Below, piece by piece: positions 48,979 through 59,203 of a stretch of DNA of 64,000 bases (positions within the stretch are counted from its first letter, which is position 1; every line of letters starts with the position of its first letter). Location of the stretch: positions 1,458,278 to 1,522,277 of the forward strand of contig NW_020194693.1 of the NCBI RefSeq assembly GCF_002865645.1, given 5' to 3'. This DNA comes from Hyaloscypha bicolor E. Lineage: Eukaryota; Ascomycota; Leotiomycetes; Helotiales; Hyaloscyphaceae. The notes beneath the pieces were generated by a model. The model was not told the origin of the DNA, searched no databases, and saw only the letters and a program-made list of their open reading frames with translations. The translations under genes and the position numbers were made by a program.

Positions 48979-50707
48979 GGTGGAGCGACAGCGGAAGAAA
49001 GAAGATTATTAGGGAAGTTGTTGCAGAGAGATCACTTTTTTAGGCATAGCGCGATCGCCCTGCTTATAAGCAGTTCGGGGGCAGTTAGTACCTTTTACTA
49101 ATGCTCGTATTTCTATAAAAGAGTCATATCTACCGCCGGTAGAAGGAATTTTTCAATGTTAGTGAGTGGTCTGAGATTGTGGAGTCTGCAAAAAAAACTA
49201 TGTCCCTTGTGCAAAAACGCCAGTCCAGCAGTTTGCTGTCGAAATTCACATTGACCCCTCTCAAGCGGCTTTGGGGTCCCTTCCGCGTTCCACCTCATCC
49301 AAAATTCACAAATTAGTCAGGAGTGAACTTGATTACTTGTCGCCGTCTCGTGTTATTGATAACAGGAGATGATGTCCAGGTTAAAGTCGTTGATCGAGAA
49401 GTTCCGGCGATTCGTTCGAAAGTCTCGTTCGATGGTTAGCATATCCCTTGATGTGGACACTTGCTTATATGCCACGTCTGCTGGATGGTCGGGGTGGGGA
49501 GAAAACACAAGGGGAGATGTTGTATAGAGCGGAGAAGCATTTGTCAATCATAGGGTTAAAGTAGTCTCATGGGGCAAGAAGCATAGGACAGGGGCGGTTC
49601 ATAAAGCGGAAAGCGGAAAGCGGGCAGAGCCTTTTCAGGTGTAGGGATGGACTATTAAGTGAGAAATGCAGGTGATGTGAGCGCCAGGAATGCAGGGAGG
49701 GTCAAAAATGAGAGAGGGGTAATACAGCGGTCAAGAAATCCCTACCCTAGTGAAGGACTTAAGGTGAGATTAAAGGTCTGATCAGCCTCTAATTGATTCG
49801 GAGTAGAGATACAAGAGGATAGGGACACCTTGAATCTTGTTTCTCCTCAGTCAGCCGGTCGGGGGATGAAGGCTGCTTCGGCCTCGAACCTTCCTCAAAT
49901 TATGAGTCACAAGTAAGGGTAGTGCAGGCAAGTCACCAGTGCCGGGCTCCCAGGCTATCAGAAATCGGGACACAAGTTACCCAAGCGGGTCTACTTGGTA
50001 TGTCACTTATGCGCTTGCGGGATTTTTGAGTCGGGGGAAAAAATGGGGTTTTTTCCCGCCCAGTCGCATATTTTGAGCTACATAACCAAACGAGAACCCA
50101 TCAAAATAAAGAAGCGCATGTCCCTCAGACACTGGGAGCGATTTCCTTCCTGGTTTGCGTAGAGGACACGATTACCTAATCTGTAAGTTTAGCCTCGATC
50201 CTGCACATTCAGACCAAAGAGGCTGACCTCGGCCAGCATAGACACACTGTTGCTTTTATCGATTCTGCCCTCGCCTCTTTTCTACCAAACACAACACAAC
50301 CGCAAGAAAATTTGAGCCTCGATCTATAACAACGGTGTGATCTTCATAACCCCACAAGCCTACCAACAGGAAAATAGTCTCCTACGAAACGCTGGCGGAA
50401 ATCAGCTCTTCTCACCGACCAACAGGCTCCCACAAGCCTGTTGGCGTCCTGCCACAACTAACTCGACCACCATAGAATAAAGGTTAGTCCAACCCAATGG
50501 TCCAACGTCGGTGATTGCCATATCTCGTCGGCAATCCCATGTCAAAGCTAAATCTTCCAATTAACGCATGGCTAATTCTATGTTCCAGAAGTGTTTGCTT
50601 TTCAATCCCAAGACCCTTGATTTCAGCATCCCAGGAAGCAGCGCAGCATTCCCTTGAGATCTTTCCCCAATACCGTTCCTTTCCAACACAACCCGGAGTT
50701 GGCCAAA
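48979..50707. promoter_or_regulatory. Long intergenic / upstream region of the Fet4-like gene
   Basis: About 1.7 kb of normal composition. Open frames under 80 codons, none convincing. A transcribed leader is likely in 50,250-50,700 (AC-rich, with a possible leader intron starting AGGTTAGT near 50482). A TGATAG site (minus strand, near 49958) could be a GATA-factor site, but a single copy means little. Confidence 0.4.
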
Positions 50708-52237
50708 ATGCAACGAGCATTCAAGATCCTTCGCGCTCCAGGCGCAAGACAAGAAATCGAGGGCGCTGCACCCACGCAAGTGGTGCCTAGCTCAGTGTCA
50801 GGTGACAAAGAGAAGAATGTTGAGGACTCGGTCGAGAATGTCAATACATATAAGGTTTTGGCGAAGCCGAGGCTTCTGGATCGCTGGCTCGATAAGGTTG
50901 TGGAAGTCTCTGGTTCCGAGTTCGTCTACTTCACAATTATTGTCGCCCTCCTTGTATGGGCATTCCTTGGAATCCCATTTGGCCGGTCCAATACTTGGCA
51001 GGTCATCATCTCCGATGCTCAAGCCATTGTCAATATGGTCTTTGATGCCTTTCTTATGCGCCAGCAACTGAACTCACACGACTCTCTGGTCGCTGTCGCC
51101 GCCTGCCTAAGATCCCGCAGCACTAGCAACAAGAGGATGCTTAAGCAACTAATTGGAAGTGGAAAGTACGAGAAAGTCGAGCCGACACAATTTCAAGAGT
51201 TACAGCAGACAACTTTCGCCTCCGAACTCCCAGCAGAGAATTGGTTGGGTCGACTCTCCACCGCACTGTCCGCCTTCATAGGCCATACCGCTACAGTATT
51301 CGGATTCTGGGTCTGCATCTTCATCTGGATTGGATTTGGCAAATACTGCAACTGGTCTAACACTTGGCAACTGTATATCAATTCGGCTACGTCGGCATTA
51401 ATGGTCTTCATCCTGGCATTCCTGGCAAACATTCGCGAACGTCACACTAAGTACATGACAAAATGCTTGGAATTGATCTGGGAGGTCGATTCTGCTCTCG
51501 AGCTTAGACTACGCACTGCCACGGGCGATACAATGGAGAACGCACCTGTTCTCATCCCCGTTCCTAAGCGAGGCAGGATCCAGCGTGGAATCGACTATTA
51601 CGCAGATCTTGTTGGTACACTTGTTGGCACCGCAATCCTGATCTTTGTGATTATAGTTTGGGTAGCAATCGGTCCGGCACTTCACTTTGATGCTAACTGG
51701 TGGCTCCTAATTGGCACTTATGCCGGATTGATCGGATTAAATGATGGCTTCGTTCTTCGCAATGTTTGCACGGTATACGGAGACTTCGATAATGAACAGT
51801 TCACCCAGGTGGAATATGAGGACATGGATATGCTTGCCGTGATTGGTGTTGAAAAGCTTAAAGAAGAGCGGGTTGCAGACAATTCTCTCACCTACCGGAT
51901 CTCTGTTCGAGTGGGTGATATCTGCTCTCATGAGCTGATGGTAGTCTTAGGGGCAATCACCATCATTGGCTTGATTATTGGGGCTAGCGCCATGGGTTGG
52001 AGCGTCACTGGACAGTTGCTTTGCAATGTCCCTCCCAGCATCATCGAGTCATTCTTCACCATGATCTTGATTACTGGTCACAATATTGGAGATGCTAAGA
52101 GACGTGTGGACCTGTATAACATCTACCTTAGACGATCGAAGCTTGTTTCTTACGTCGATACGTTGGCTAAGGTTGAGCAGCTCGAAAAGGCGGAAGAACA
52201 GGACCAGGTTGATGTAGTTGTGGAAATTGAGGGATAG
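50708..52237 (+). CDS. fet4: Low-affinity iron/metal permease, Fet4 family
   Basis: 509 aa, single exon, ATG at 50708 (CCAAAATGC context); the frame is open upstream but only TTG precedes it. This start gives the usual N-terminus, a short MQRAFKILRAPG helix. The protein is the fungal low-affinity Fe(II) transporter type (S. cerevisiae Fet4, 552 aa), a plasma-membrane importer that also takes Zn, Cu and Mn. About 8-10 hydrophobic segments are visible, beginning at residues 72-91. A repeated unit is conserved: NTWQ..I-SDAQAIVN-FDAFLMRQQLN (96-122), NTWQLYINSATSALM (218-232), NWWLLIGTYAGLIGLNDGF (330-348) and a final CNVPPSIIESFF (439-450). The first holds the S/T-DAQA and FLMRQQ signatures of the family. 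C-terminal tail is acidic. Frame intact; neighbours unrelated. Loss of high-affinity iron uptake usually makes such permeases important, but regulation here is not evident. Confidence 0.93.
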   Translation: MQRAFKILRAPGARQEIEGAAPTQVVPSSVSGDKEKNVEDSVENVNTYKVLAKPRLLDRWLDKVVEVSGSEFVYFTIIVALLVWAFLGIPFGRSNTWQVIISDAQAIVNMVFDAFLMRQQLNSHDSLVAVAACLRSRSTSNKRMLKQLIGSGKYEKVEPTQFQELQQTTFASELPAENWLGRLSTALSAFIGHTATVFGFWVCIFIWIGFGKYCNWSNTWQLYINSATSALMVFILAFLANIRERHTKYMTKCLELIWEVDSALELRLRTATGDTMENAPVLIPVPKRGRIQRGIDYYADLVGTLVGTAILIFVIIVWVAIGPALHFDANWWLLIGTYAGLIGLNDGFVLRNVCTVYGDFDNEQFTQVEYEDMDMLAVIGVEKLKEERVADNSLTYRISVRVGDICSHELMVVLGAITIIGLIIGASAMGWSVTGQLLCNVPPSIIESFFTMILITGHNIGDAKRRVDLYNIYLRRSKLVSYVDTLAKVEQLEKAEEQDQVDVVVEIEG

Positions 52238-52876
52238 GTAACTTCTCCTTTACCCTTCGAGCCTGGACCCAGTACCGATTTGAATTGCTCAGTGTACAAG
52301 AGCGATTATGAGAGGAGATTAGAAGTCGATTTGCTTGTGCTTTCATTTGTGCATATAGATCTTGCTTTATGCCTTTGCAGATGGGAAAGTAAAATGGGAA
52401 AATGGCGGCAACAGATTTTGTACGACGGTCGCGACGTGCATTGCAAAGAATTGCCGAGGTTTCCCCAAAGGGTATGCGTCACCACGTGATTTACCTTTCC
52501 AAATCCCGTGACAAACCTCTCGATGTTTAGAATAATCCATTCCCTCCAAGAGAACGGAATAGATCTGCGGGTTCTTTCTGGGACGAAAAAGGAATTCCAA
52601 CTTATACCGTTTGAACGGTGATGTCGTCACGCCACTGTTCCATCACCTCGGGGGGGGGGGGGGGTCCTTATGGCACTCTTTTGATGCCTCCCTAATTGTG
52701 AAAATAGGAAGATTAGGACCTCGTTCTCGCTTTTATGTATGGCATTAATTGTTTTAGTAGCGTTTTTTGTAGTGGCTAGTTGGTGTGGGCTTTTGCATGT
52801 GAAGCTTCTTAAAAGCCGAAAGTTTCCTTCCCAGAGTTGGTTTCCTGTAGAGCCAGAGAATTTGCCGATTGGTTTG
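52238..52876. other. 3' flank of the Fet4-like gene with a G15 run
   Basis: Contains a run of 15 G at 52650-52664 and several short open frames without similarity. The rest shows no feature. Confidence 0.5.
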
Positions 52877-53485
52877 GGAAAATGTAAAATGACCCTTCCC
52901 CCCCCGGGTGTCGATTGGGGCCAGACTAACCTAAAGTAGAGGCGCTCGGACAGAATCGCCAAAACTCTGGCTTTTTCTTTAATTTAGTTCAACTTTATAA
53001 GGAATTAATATAATTTAATAATTGTTTTATTTCTTTATTGCACTAATTAAGCGCTATTTAAATATAAGCTTTTTAAAAAGTTTGGATTAGTAATAAATCT
53101 TTAAATTAAAGAAGTTAAAAATTCTATATTTTATAGCCTAAAAGCAGGCTTAAGAAAGCCTAGAAATTTAACGAATAAGTCCCTAAAACCAGATATAAGA
53201 GCCCTATAAATCTGTACTTTATAGGGCCTTATAGTGCTCAAAAACTAGAACTTAATTAATTAGTATATAAACTCCCCTAAATTAAAATTCTATCTTAAAG
53301 AATATTTTTATTATAAGTTAGGAAGCACGTAATTATAATACTAGAATAATAATATACTAGCTTATACTTATATTAAAAAATATAACTTAAGATTTTTGAA
53401 GAGTTTAGGTAGCCAATTACAAGCTTATTAATACCCCTGCCCCAATCGACACCCCTAATCGACACGGGGTCGTTTTACATTTTCC
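52877..53485. mobile_element. Non-autonomous TIR DNA transposon, possibly Mutator-like
   Basis: About 609 bp. Ends are inverted repeats of about 50 bp: GGAAAATGTAAAA-GACCC inward from the left (52877) and from the right (53485), followed in both by GTGTCGATTGGGG (left near 52908, right near 53450). The right arm holds this last unit twice. The middle is AT-rich with no ORF. The flanks share ATTGGTTTG (52868-52876) and ATTGGTTTTG (53487-53496), an imperfect 9-10-bp duplication of Mutator size. Confidence 0.65.
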
Positions 53486-53932
53486 TATTGGTTTTGGGGC
53501 TAAGAGCGCTTAGGAAGTATGTCACTGTATTTGATTGTATTCGTTGCCGGCTCATCCCATGAGACTTCTATGGGGCTGTGCAAAGGAATGGAAAAGGATT
53601 TAAAGGAGAAAAAAGGCAGGACAAATATCCAACGAGACGCAACTCGAGAGTGACATGCCATACCCCGCACGGTGCTTGTCGTGTGCCACAGCGCTTACCA
53701 TGTTGCGTTACACGGAATAGAAATATATAGATATATTTAAAATGGAAACTCGATGTTTCTTTATTATAAGGAACTCGAAGATAGTCCTGATCTGAACAGC
53801 AGTTACATACATGGTTCAGGATCTTACCATTTTCAAAATTATCTGTCTCCTCTGACGACACAATCATCAACCTCGATCCCACCGATAGCACAAGATCAAG
53901 ATACACCTCTAAATAAACCGCTCTTGAAGAAT
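53486..53932. other. Intergenic, nothing convincing
   Basis: Normal composition. An open frame from 53753 runs into the small ORF at 53933 but its first part lacks gene-like features. Confidence 0.4.
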
Positions 53933-54196
53933 ATGTGCATCCAAGCCTTGGGCATAATATTCTTCACCCTTCGAAAAAAGAATAAAGAAGATGACGAGGA
54001 ACTCGATCGTTGGCCTCCTCGTGAAACACCCATTCCTCCGAAGGATATGAATCCGAAATCAGTAGTTCGAGAAGAAGTTTTAGCAATGTCTCCGCCTCGA
54101 CAGGTGGCTGTCGGTGGTGGTGGGGGATTGCAGGGATATGGGAGGGAAGGACAAATGGAAGCAGAAGGATGGCCGATGAAGTCACGGGGTACTTGA
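53933..54196 (+). CDS. Small hypothetical ORF, weak
   Basis: 87 aa from ATG at 53933 (an in-frame ATG at 53753 would give 147 aa). It starts with a hydrophobic stretch (MCIQALGIIFFTL) followed by a charged segment (RKKNKEDDEELDRWPP), then Gly-rich text near the end. It could be a single-pass small membrane protein or the last exon of a larger gene. No similarity recognised, and the opposite strand is also open here. Confidence 0.3.
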   Translation: MCIQALGIIFFTLRKKNKEDDEELDRWPPRETPIPPKDMNPKSVVREEVLAMSPPRQVAVGGGGGLQGYGREGQMEAEGWPMKSRGT

Positions 54197-54629
54197 TGAT
54201 GTTTCATGGCGTGAGATATGTGGGAATGGGAGCAGAATGGATGGTGGTGCAGAGTTGTATTGTAGGGTACATTCTCGATTTCTTTGTGTGATCAATGGGG
54301 CAGAAGTGTGACGGCTGGCGAAACGGCATGATCTGCCAAGGACAGGATATCGGAAACAGGTACAAAACGAAGCTAAGCCGGAATGCTTGGGCGGAACAAT
54401 ACTAAAGGTCGAGGCATCCTCCCTACTTTGTTCTGCAGCTTAGTATTTTTCAATACATGAGATTCTTTGAACTTTGAGCCTTCGACCATGGCATTGATCC
54501 CGCCGTCACAAGAAGAATAAAGACGAACAGCGAACTGTCTCCGGACAGATAAATCGAACATAAGGTTTCAGATCGATAAGAAGGCGGCGAAGCGTGTTTC
54601 GAAGCTTTGACGGCGCCCCGTAGTTCTTA
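54197..54629. other. Intergenic, normal composition
   Basis: No supported gene. Composition falls abruptly after about 54635 into an AT-rich block. Confidence 0.45.
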
Positions 54630-55570
54630 TTACTTATATAACGTCTTGACTTAAGATATAGCAATTTTGGTAATATTCGAGGCCAAATTTATATTAATTC
54701 AATATATTATTCTTAGAAGTTATTAAATAAGGAAATATACTATTATTTAAAGGTTAGTAATATAGTATTACTATATATTATATTTTAATATAATATTAAT
54801 CTTATTATATATACTAATATTCGAAAATTAAATAATAAGTATAACTAATAATAAAGAGAAGAAATAACTATCTATTTGTAATATATATAGAAATATATAT
54901 AATTAAAAGACATATAACAAATCTCGGATATTACGGGTATTAATTAGAGTAATTAATAGTTCTTTAATATTATAATTATATTACTATTTATATTATAGGC
55001 TTTAGGCTTATAAATTACTATATATATTATTAGGGCCTCTTATTTTAAGGAGGCTTTTCTAGATTTTATAAAAGAAATATAAATTAGTTTTATATTAAAT
55101 TTAATATTATAGTTTTATAACCCACTAATTCATTCTATTATTTTATTATTTATTAATATCTAATTATATTATAATTATTTAATATTTCTTTTAATTTCTT
55201 TTTTGGTTTTTTATATCTTTAATTTATTAATTAAATTATTATATAAGGCATTTATTAATAAGTAATATAATTATAATATTAAAATTAGTATAAAATTAAT
55301 TTTTATTTCTTTTATAAGATTTAAAGAAGCTTTTTATAAATAAATAACCCTAATAATAATATATGGAAGTTATTAATTTCTTTAATTAGTATTTAAGATT
55401 TATTATATATAACCTTATATATATTATAATTATATTCTTTTCTTAAGATTTATTAATTTATTTTAATGAAATATATAATTAAATAAAGGTTAAGTAAATA
55501 AGAAATATTAATAATTATATAATAATTACTCTATAAAATTTCATACTAAAAACGAGGCTATAAGAGCCAG
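54630..55570. mobile_element. AT-rich RIP-mutated block, unidentified transposon remnant
   Basis: About 0.9 kb with stops in all frames and abrupt borders to normal sequence on both sides, as with the recognised transposons here. No terminal repeats or protein motif found. Confidence 0.4.
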
Positions 55571-55727
55571 AAGCTGTCTCGGAAGGCGCTCCAACGAGAA
55601 TTCAATACTATTGCGTTGCCAGACGGATCCTTCAATACGAACCGCACACGATCTTTTCAAACCTCCTCAAAACACTCGGCGAGCCCTACTACCGCCTCAC
55701 AGTCCAGTGCTTATCGACATCCCCATA

Positions 55728-56414
55728 ATGCGTACGCCCCAACACCTTCAGAGACCCGACCAACCGCGCGGCAGTCTCGGCCGACCTGCAAAGCCCAGCC
55801 GACCCCCTCCAACAAAACGCACTGTTCTCCTCCAAAACAGCGTTTCAGTCTGGGGCTGGCCATCGCGGGGTGGACTGATTGTCCTCGAGCACGTCGCCGC
55901 ACTTGACTTTGATTTCCTAGGTCTTGACTCCATCCATCCGCCCATGCGCCGCGACCCAGATCAACACGCCGAGGACAAGCTATGCCAGCGACTGTTGCTG
56001 CTGGGAGCAAAGTGGTTCGATAGCTACGATCGATATATATTCGTCGCGGGCGTCGCGGAAGACCATGATCCTTCTATTCTCGCACTCGAAGCAGGGGAGG
56101 AGCAGGCGCCGACGACCTTAGAGAGGCGATGGGTCAGTGTGGCTCACCCGAGTGGACTGGATGGCGGAGTTTGGGTCGCTGAGTTTGATACTGTTATGTA
56201 TGGGATGCAGGAGAAGAATGATTTACTGCCCGCCGACGCCGGCAAAGTGTTACTGACGAAGACGATGAATGAGAAGGGCGAGATTCTACAGAGCATAGGT
56301 GGAAAGTTCTTCGCTAGCCTCAAGCAGTATAATGGTGCTGCGTGCTTGAATGCCTGGAAGGAGAAGATGGAGGGCGAGTTCGGGCCCTTGGTACAGACAC
56401 AGTATGTCGAGTAG
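55728..56414 (+). CDS. Hypothetical protein, possibly 5'-truncated
   Basis: 228 aa from the first ATG (55728) to TAG at 56412; the frame is open back to about 55611 without an ATG. The first about 60 residues are Pro/Arg-rich and look unlike the rest. From residue about 62 the text is compact: SVWGWPSRGGLIVLEH, DFDFLGLDS, a Cys/Leu-rich helix (CQRLLLLGAKWFDSYDRY), GLDGGVWVAEFD, and a C-terminal FFASLKQYNGAACLNAW followed by EGEFGPLVQTQY. This reads like a folded globular domain but I cannot name a family. An AT-rich block ends just 40 bp before the frame opens, so promoter or first exon may have been displaced by the insertion. No signal peptide or membrane segment. Confidence 0.6.
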   Translation: MRTPQHLQRPDQPRGSLGRPAKPSRPPPTKRTVLLQNSVSVWGWPSRGGLIVLEHVAALDFDFLGLDSIHPPMRRDPDQHAEDKLCQRLLLLGAKWFDSYDRYIFVAGVAEDHDPSILALEAGEEQAPTTLERRWVSVAHPSGLDGGVWVAEFDTVMYGMQEKNDLLPADAGKVLLTKTMNEKGEILQSIGGKFFASLKQYNGAACLNAWKEKMEGEFGPLVQTQYVE

Positions 56415-56681
56415 CAGAAACGGCCTTTATTATCAGATATTGAATGGGCAATAGTTTGCATCTTCTCAATCGAATACAGCTATATAGCCACAATGCGTGC
56501 TGAAGAAATCCAGATTATGACAGTACGAGGTCTACTTCGAATAGAGTGATTGCATACAATTACAATCTCAGTGTAAGTAAGAAAAGAACAAGAAACGGGA
56601 AATCCAAATCACCACGCGAACTTAGCACTGAGCATCTTCCTGCGAGAAACATGGTATACGTCATACCCTTCAGCACTACCT
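56415..56681. other. Short convergent intergenic region
   Basis: Between the hypothetical gene (+) and the truncated gene (-). No feature seen. Confidence 0.4.
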
Positions 56682-56932
56682 CTAGCTCTGGCCAGGAGCA
56701 GTCAAGCTCCCTTTGACCTCATATGTGAGACAACCAACAGAGATACTATCGCCAATACCACCATTGTTGCCTTTAGCGAATGGCAGTCAGCAAGAAATCC
56801 AGAAGAGATATGCAATGCACAGCAAGACTTACAATTCTTATAGTTACCTTGCATCGGATTCATACAGTTTGCATCCTTGTTACTCGCGAGCGGTTGATAC
56901 ACGTTCATAGAATTAACACTGCTCGTGCACCC
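56682..56932 (-). pseudogene. Truncated small cysteine-containing protein, 3' end only
   Basis: Minus strand. A frame runs from about 56932 to 56848 (DGCTSSVNSMNVYQPLAS, then DANCMNPMQ), is interrupted by a likely 77-nt intron (56771-56847, GTAACT...AAAG), and continues GNNGGIGDSISVGCLTYEVKG to a TAG at 56684-56682. The joined fragment has three Cys and a Gly/Ser-rich, secreted-protein-like composition. Immediately upstream (above about 56940) the sequence turns AT-rich and the frame is lost, so the N-terminus, including any signal peptide, has been removed or mutated. Family not recognised. Confidence 0.5.
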
Positions 56933-56939
56933 GTCCTTT

Positions 56940-57690
56940 CACTATATATTATAGTTATACGGCACACCTTTAGGTATTATATTAAAGCTAAAGAATTTAC
57001 TAAAATATAAGACTTATAACCCGTATTATAATAATTATAATTTTTTTTAATAAAAGCAATTATATATAAAATAAAGGAATTAGTAAGTAAATACTTAAAG
57101 CATTTTAAGTATTTACTAATAGTTTAAAAGAAAGATATAAGATTACTTTTATATTTAAGATAAGAATATTAATTAATAATAACAAAAAAAATTATAAAAA
57201 AAATTATTATATTTTAATAAAGAAATACTTAAATTAAGTATTTAAATTTCGCATTAAGTTTAATTCAAAACTAATATAATTAATTAATATATACTTTTAA
57301 AAGCTTAAAAATAATTTTTATAACTTTAAAAATATTTTATTAAATTCTTTTTATAATATTATTTAAAAAATTTAATATAATATTTAATAAATAATATTAA
57401 TTTTATAAAATAATACTTTAGTAATTTGAATTTAATTAATTAAAATATTTAGTTCTTAAATAAAATTGCAATTATTTATTAGCTTTTATATTTGAAATAA
57501 AATTATTAATTTTTCTTATTTAATATAATAGGAAATTAGAAAATAACTATATAACTAGTTATATAATCTCAATTTTCTATTTTCTTTTATATATAGCTTT
57601 TTTCTTTTACTTTTCTTATTCTTATTTTATTTCAAATTCTTTAGTTTTATTATATATTTTAATATTTCTTTATATTAATATAATCGTATA
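56940..57690. other. AT-rich, RIP-mutated, no gene
   Basis: Dense stops, no motif. Likely transposon remnant. Confidence 0.45.
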
Positions 57691-57701
57691 TTAAGACTTG
57701 T

Positions 57702-57732
57702 ACTAAAGCCCGTGCGTTCCTGCGGGTTTAGT
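57702..57732. repeat. GC-rich 31-bp hairpin
   Basis: An inverted repeat with arms ACTAAAGCCCG and CGGGTTTAGT around a short loop, standing out from its AT-rich surroundings. It may be the end of a transposon or a short unmutated insertion. Confidence 0.55.
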
Positions 57733-57746
57733 ATATATTAGTAATA

Positions 57747-58850
57747 CAGTCAAAAATCAGTAATACGGTTATTTTTTTTACTATTATATCGATTTTAATT
57801 AATTAAATATTAATACTATAGCCAAATTCGACCCAGAAGAGGAGAAAAGAATAGCCCAGGCCTCCGATTTCTATGCCAGGAACCCATATATCAAAAAATC
57901 TGCGATTATACATTAATTTGAGGTCCCATTACGCCTCTGGAAAGCGCGTCTCGCTGGCCGATTACTATAGAATACCAAAGGGGGCCTTAATAAAATACTT
58001 ACTCCTAATTAGAAGGAGGGCCTAAAGTAGTTTATTGATTTCCTGGTCTATTTAGGCCATAGAACTAATCTCAAGACGGTTCAGGTAGCGGCTAATAAGA
58101 TCCTTGGGGAGAGTATGTCTACTCACTAAGTAAACTGCCTCTAGGTATAATAATAGTTTAAATAGAACAAATTATGGTTTAAAACCCTTCGTATAAAGAT
58201 ACTAGTATAAGAGCAAAAGGCAGTATATTAAAAGAAGGATCTGGAAGAGCATTTTTAAGAATATTATAGGGTATTAGAAAAGTATAGAATTTGCTTTAAA
58301 GACATATAGAATATAAATAAAACTGGCTTTCGTATTAGTATTTTAAACGGAAAGATTATTATTATATACCTTAATATAAAAGCTATCTATTTAATAGATT
58401 CAGATAATTAAGAATTATTTACTATAATCGAAATTATATCCACTAATAATAAGTAATTATATTATTCCTGATTTTAAAAGAAGAGATTTTATTAGAGAAA
58501 TACTTTAATAATAATCTTAATACTAAAACGGTATTTACTATAAGCTTGACTAGATATATAAATAATATTCTTAGCCTGAAATATATTAAGTATTTCTATA
58601 ATTAGATATATAGATATATATAGAACAAGTAGAGGATATTAATATTTAATAGTTATAGCTTTTATACTTTAGATAAATTCTTATATTACTACTAGTCCTA
58701 TAAAATTATTCTTTTTTAACTATTACTATATAATATATATCTCCTTTAATTACTTAATATTAGCCTCTTTTAATCTCTTAAGTACTAGTATTAAATTAGT
58801 ATTTATAATAAGATCTAATATAGTAATATTATTTATATTAAGCTCGATTT
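57747..58850 (+). pseudogene. pogo-type (Tc1/mariner superfamily) transposase relic
   Basis: Starts with an end-like repeat (CAGTCAAAAATCAGTAATAC, preceded by TA). From 57821 one plus-strand frame can be read through RIP stops. It begins FDPEEEKRIAQASDFYA and VPLRLWKARLAGR, a helix-turn-helix/CENP-B-like DNA-binding part. It continues INKTGFRI (compare N-x-D-E-x-G-F) near 58320, then the DDE-domain text ILIFNSYSFYTLDKF (compare D-G-x-x-S-H) near 58640-58685, and LLQLLNISLFQSLK-like text (compare L-L-Q-P-L-D-V) near 58750-58790. These landmarks define the pogo/Fot/Tigger branch. The catalytic acidic residues are altered and many stops are present, so it is inactive. The 3' inverted repeat was not found. 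Confidence 0.8.
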
Positions 58851-58894
58851 TCTAGTAATATATTAAATAATACAAGAAAGAATATTTAAGTATA

Positions 58895-59203
58895 TATAAG
58901 ATATATAATAGTAAAGTAATATATAAGTAATTAAGATAAGTAAGCTATAGAATAATACTTATAAATATAACTAATTCCAAGAATTAATTTTAATAAAAGA
59001 CTAATTAATATCCCTTTCTAAAGCTAGAAGCGTCTTTCTATATATTTTCTAATATTTAGCCAAGCCTATAAAATACTTTACTTAACTAGGAAATATAATC
59101 TCATATAATTTATATAATTCCGATTATAAGCTTTACCTAAAATAGGAAACTAGATCTATAATATCTAATATCTATTTATATACTATTATATATATCTATT
59201 ATA
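58895..59203 (-). repeat. 3' LTR of the second Gypsy copy
   Basis: 309 bp, aligned with 21951-22259 end to end; start TATAAGATAT corresponds to TGTGAGGCAC after RIP-type changes. The 5 bp outside the LTR are GTATA; the matching duplication should lie past the window end. Confidence 0.85.

Noticed and set aside
50654..50707. Longer N-terminus of the Fet4-like protein
   Set aside because: The extension begins with TTG, not ATG, and the family's usual N-terminus matches the ATG at 50708.
56702..57010. Several open frames near 56.7-57.0 kb on the plus strand
   Set aside because: They overlap the minus-strand two-exon fragment, which has consistent splice sites and composition; the plus frames have no such support.
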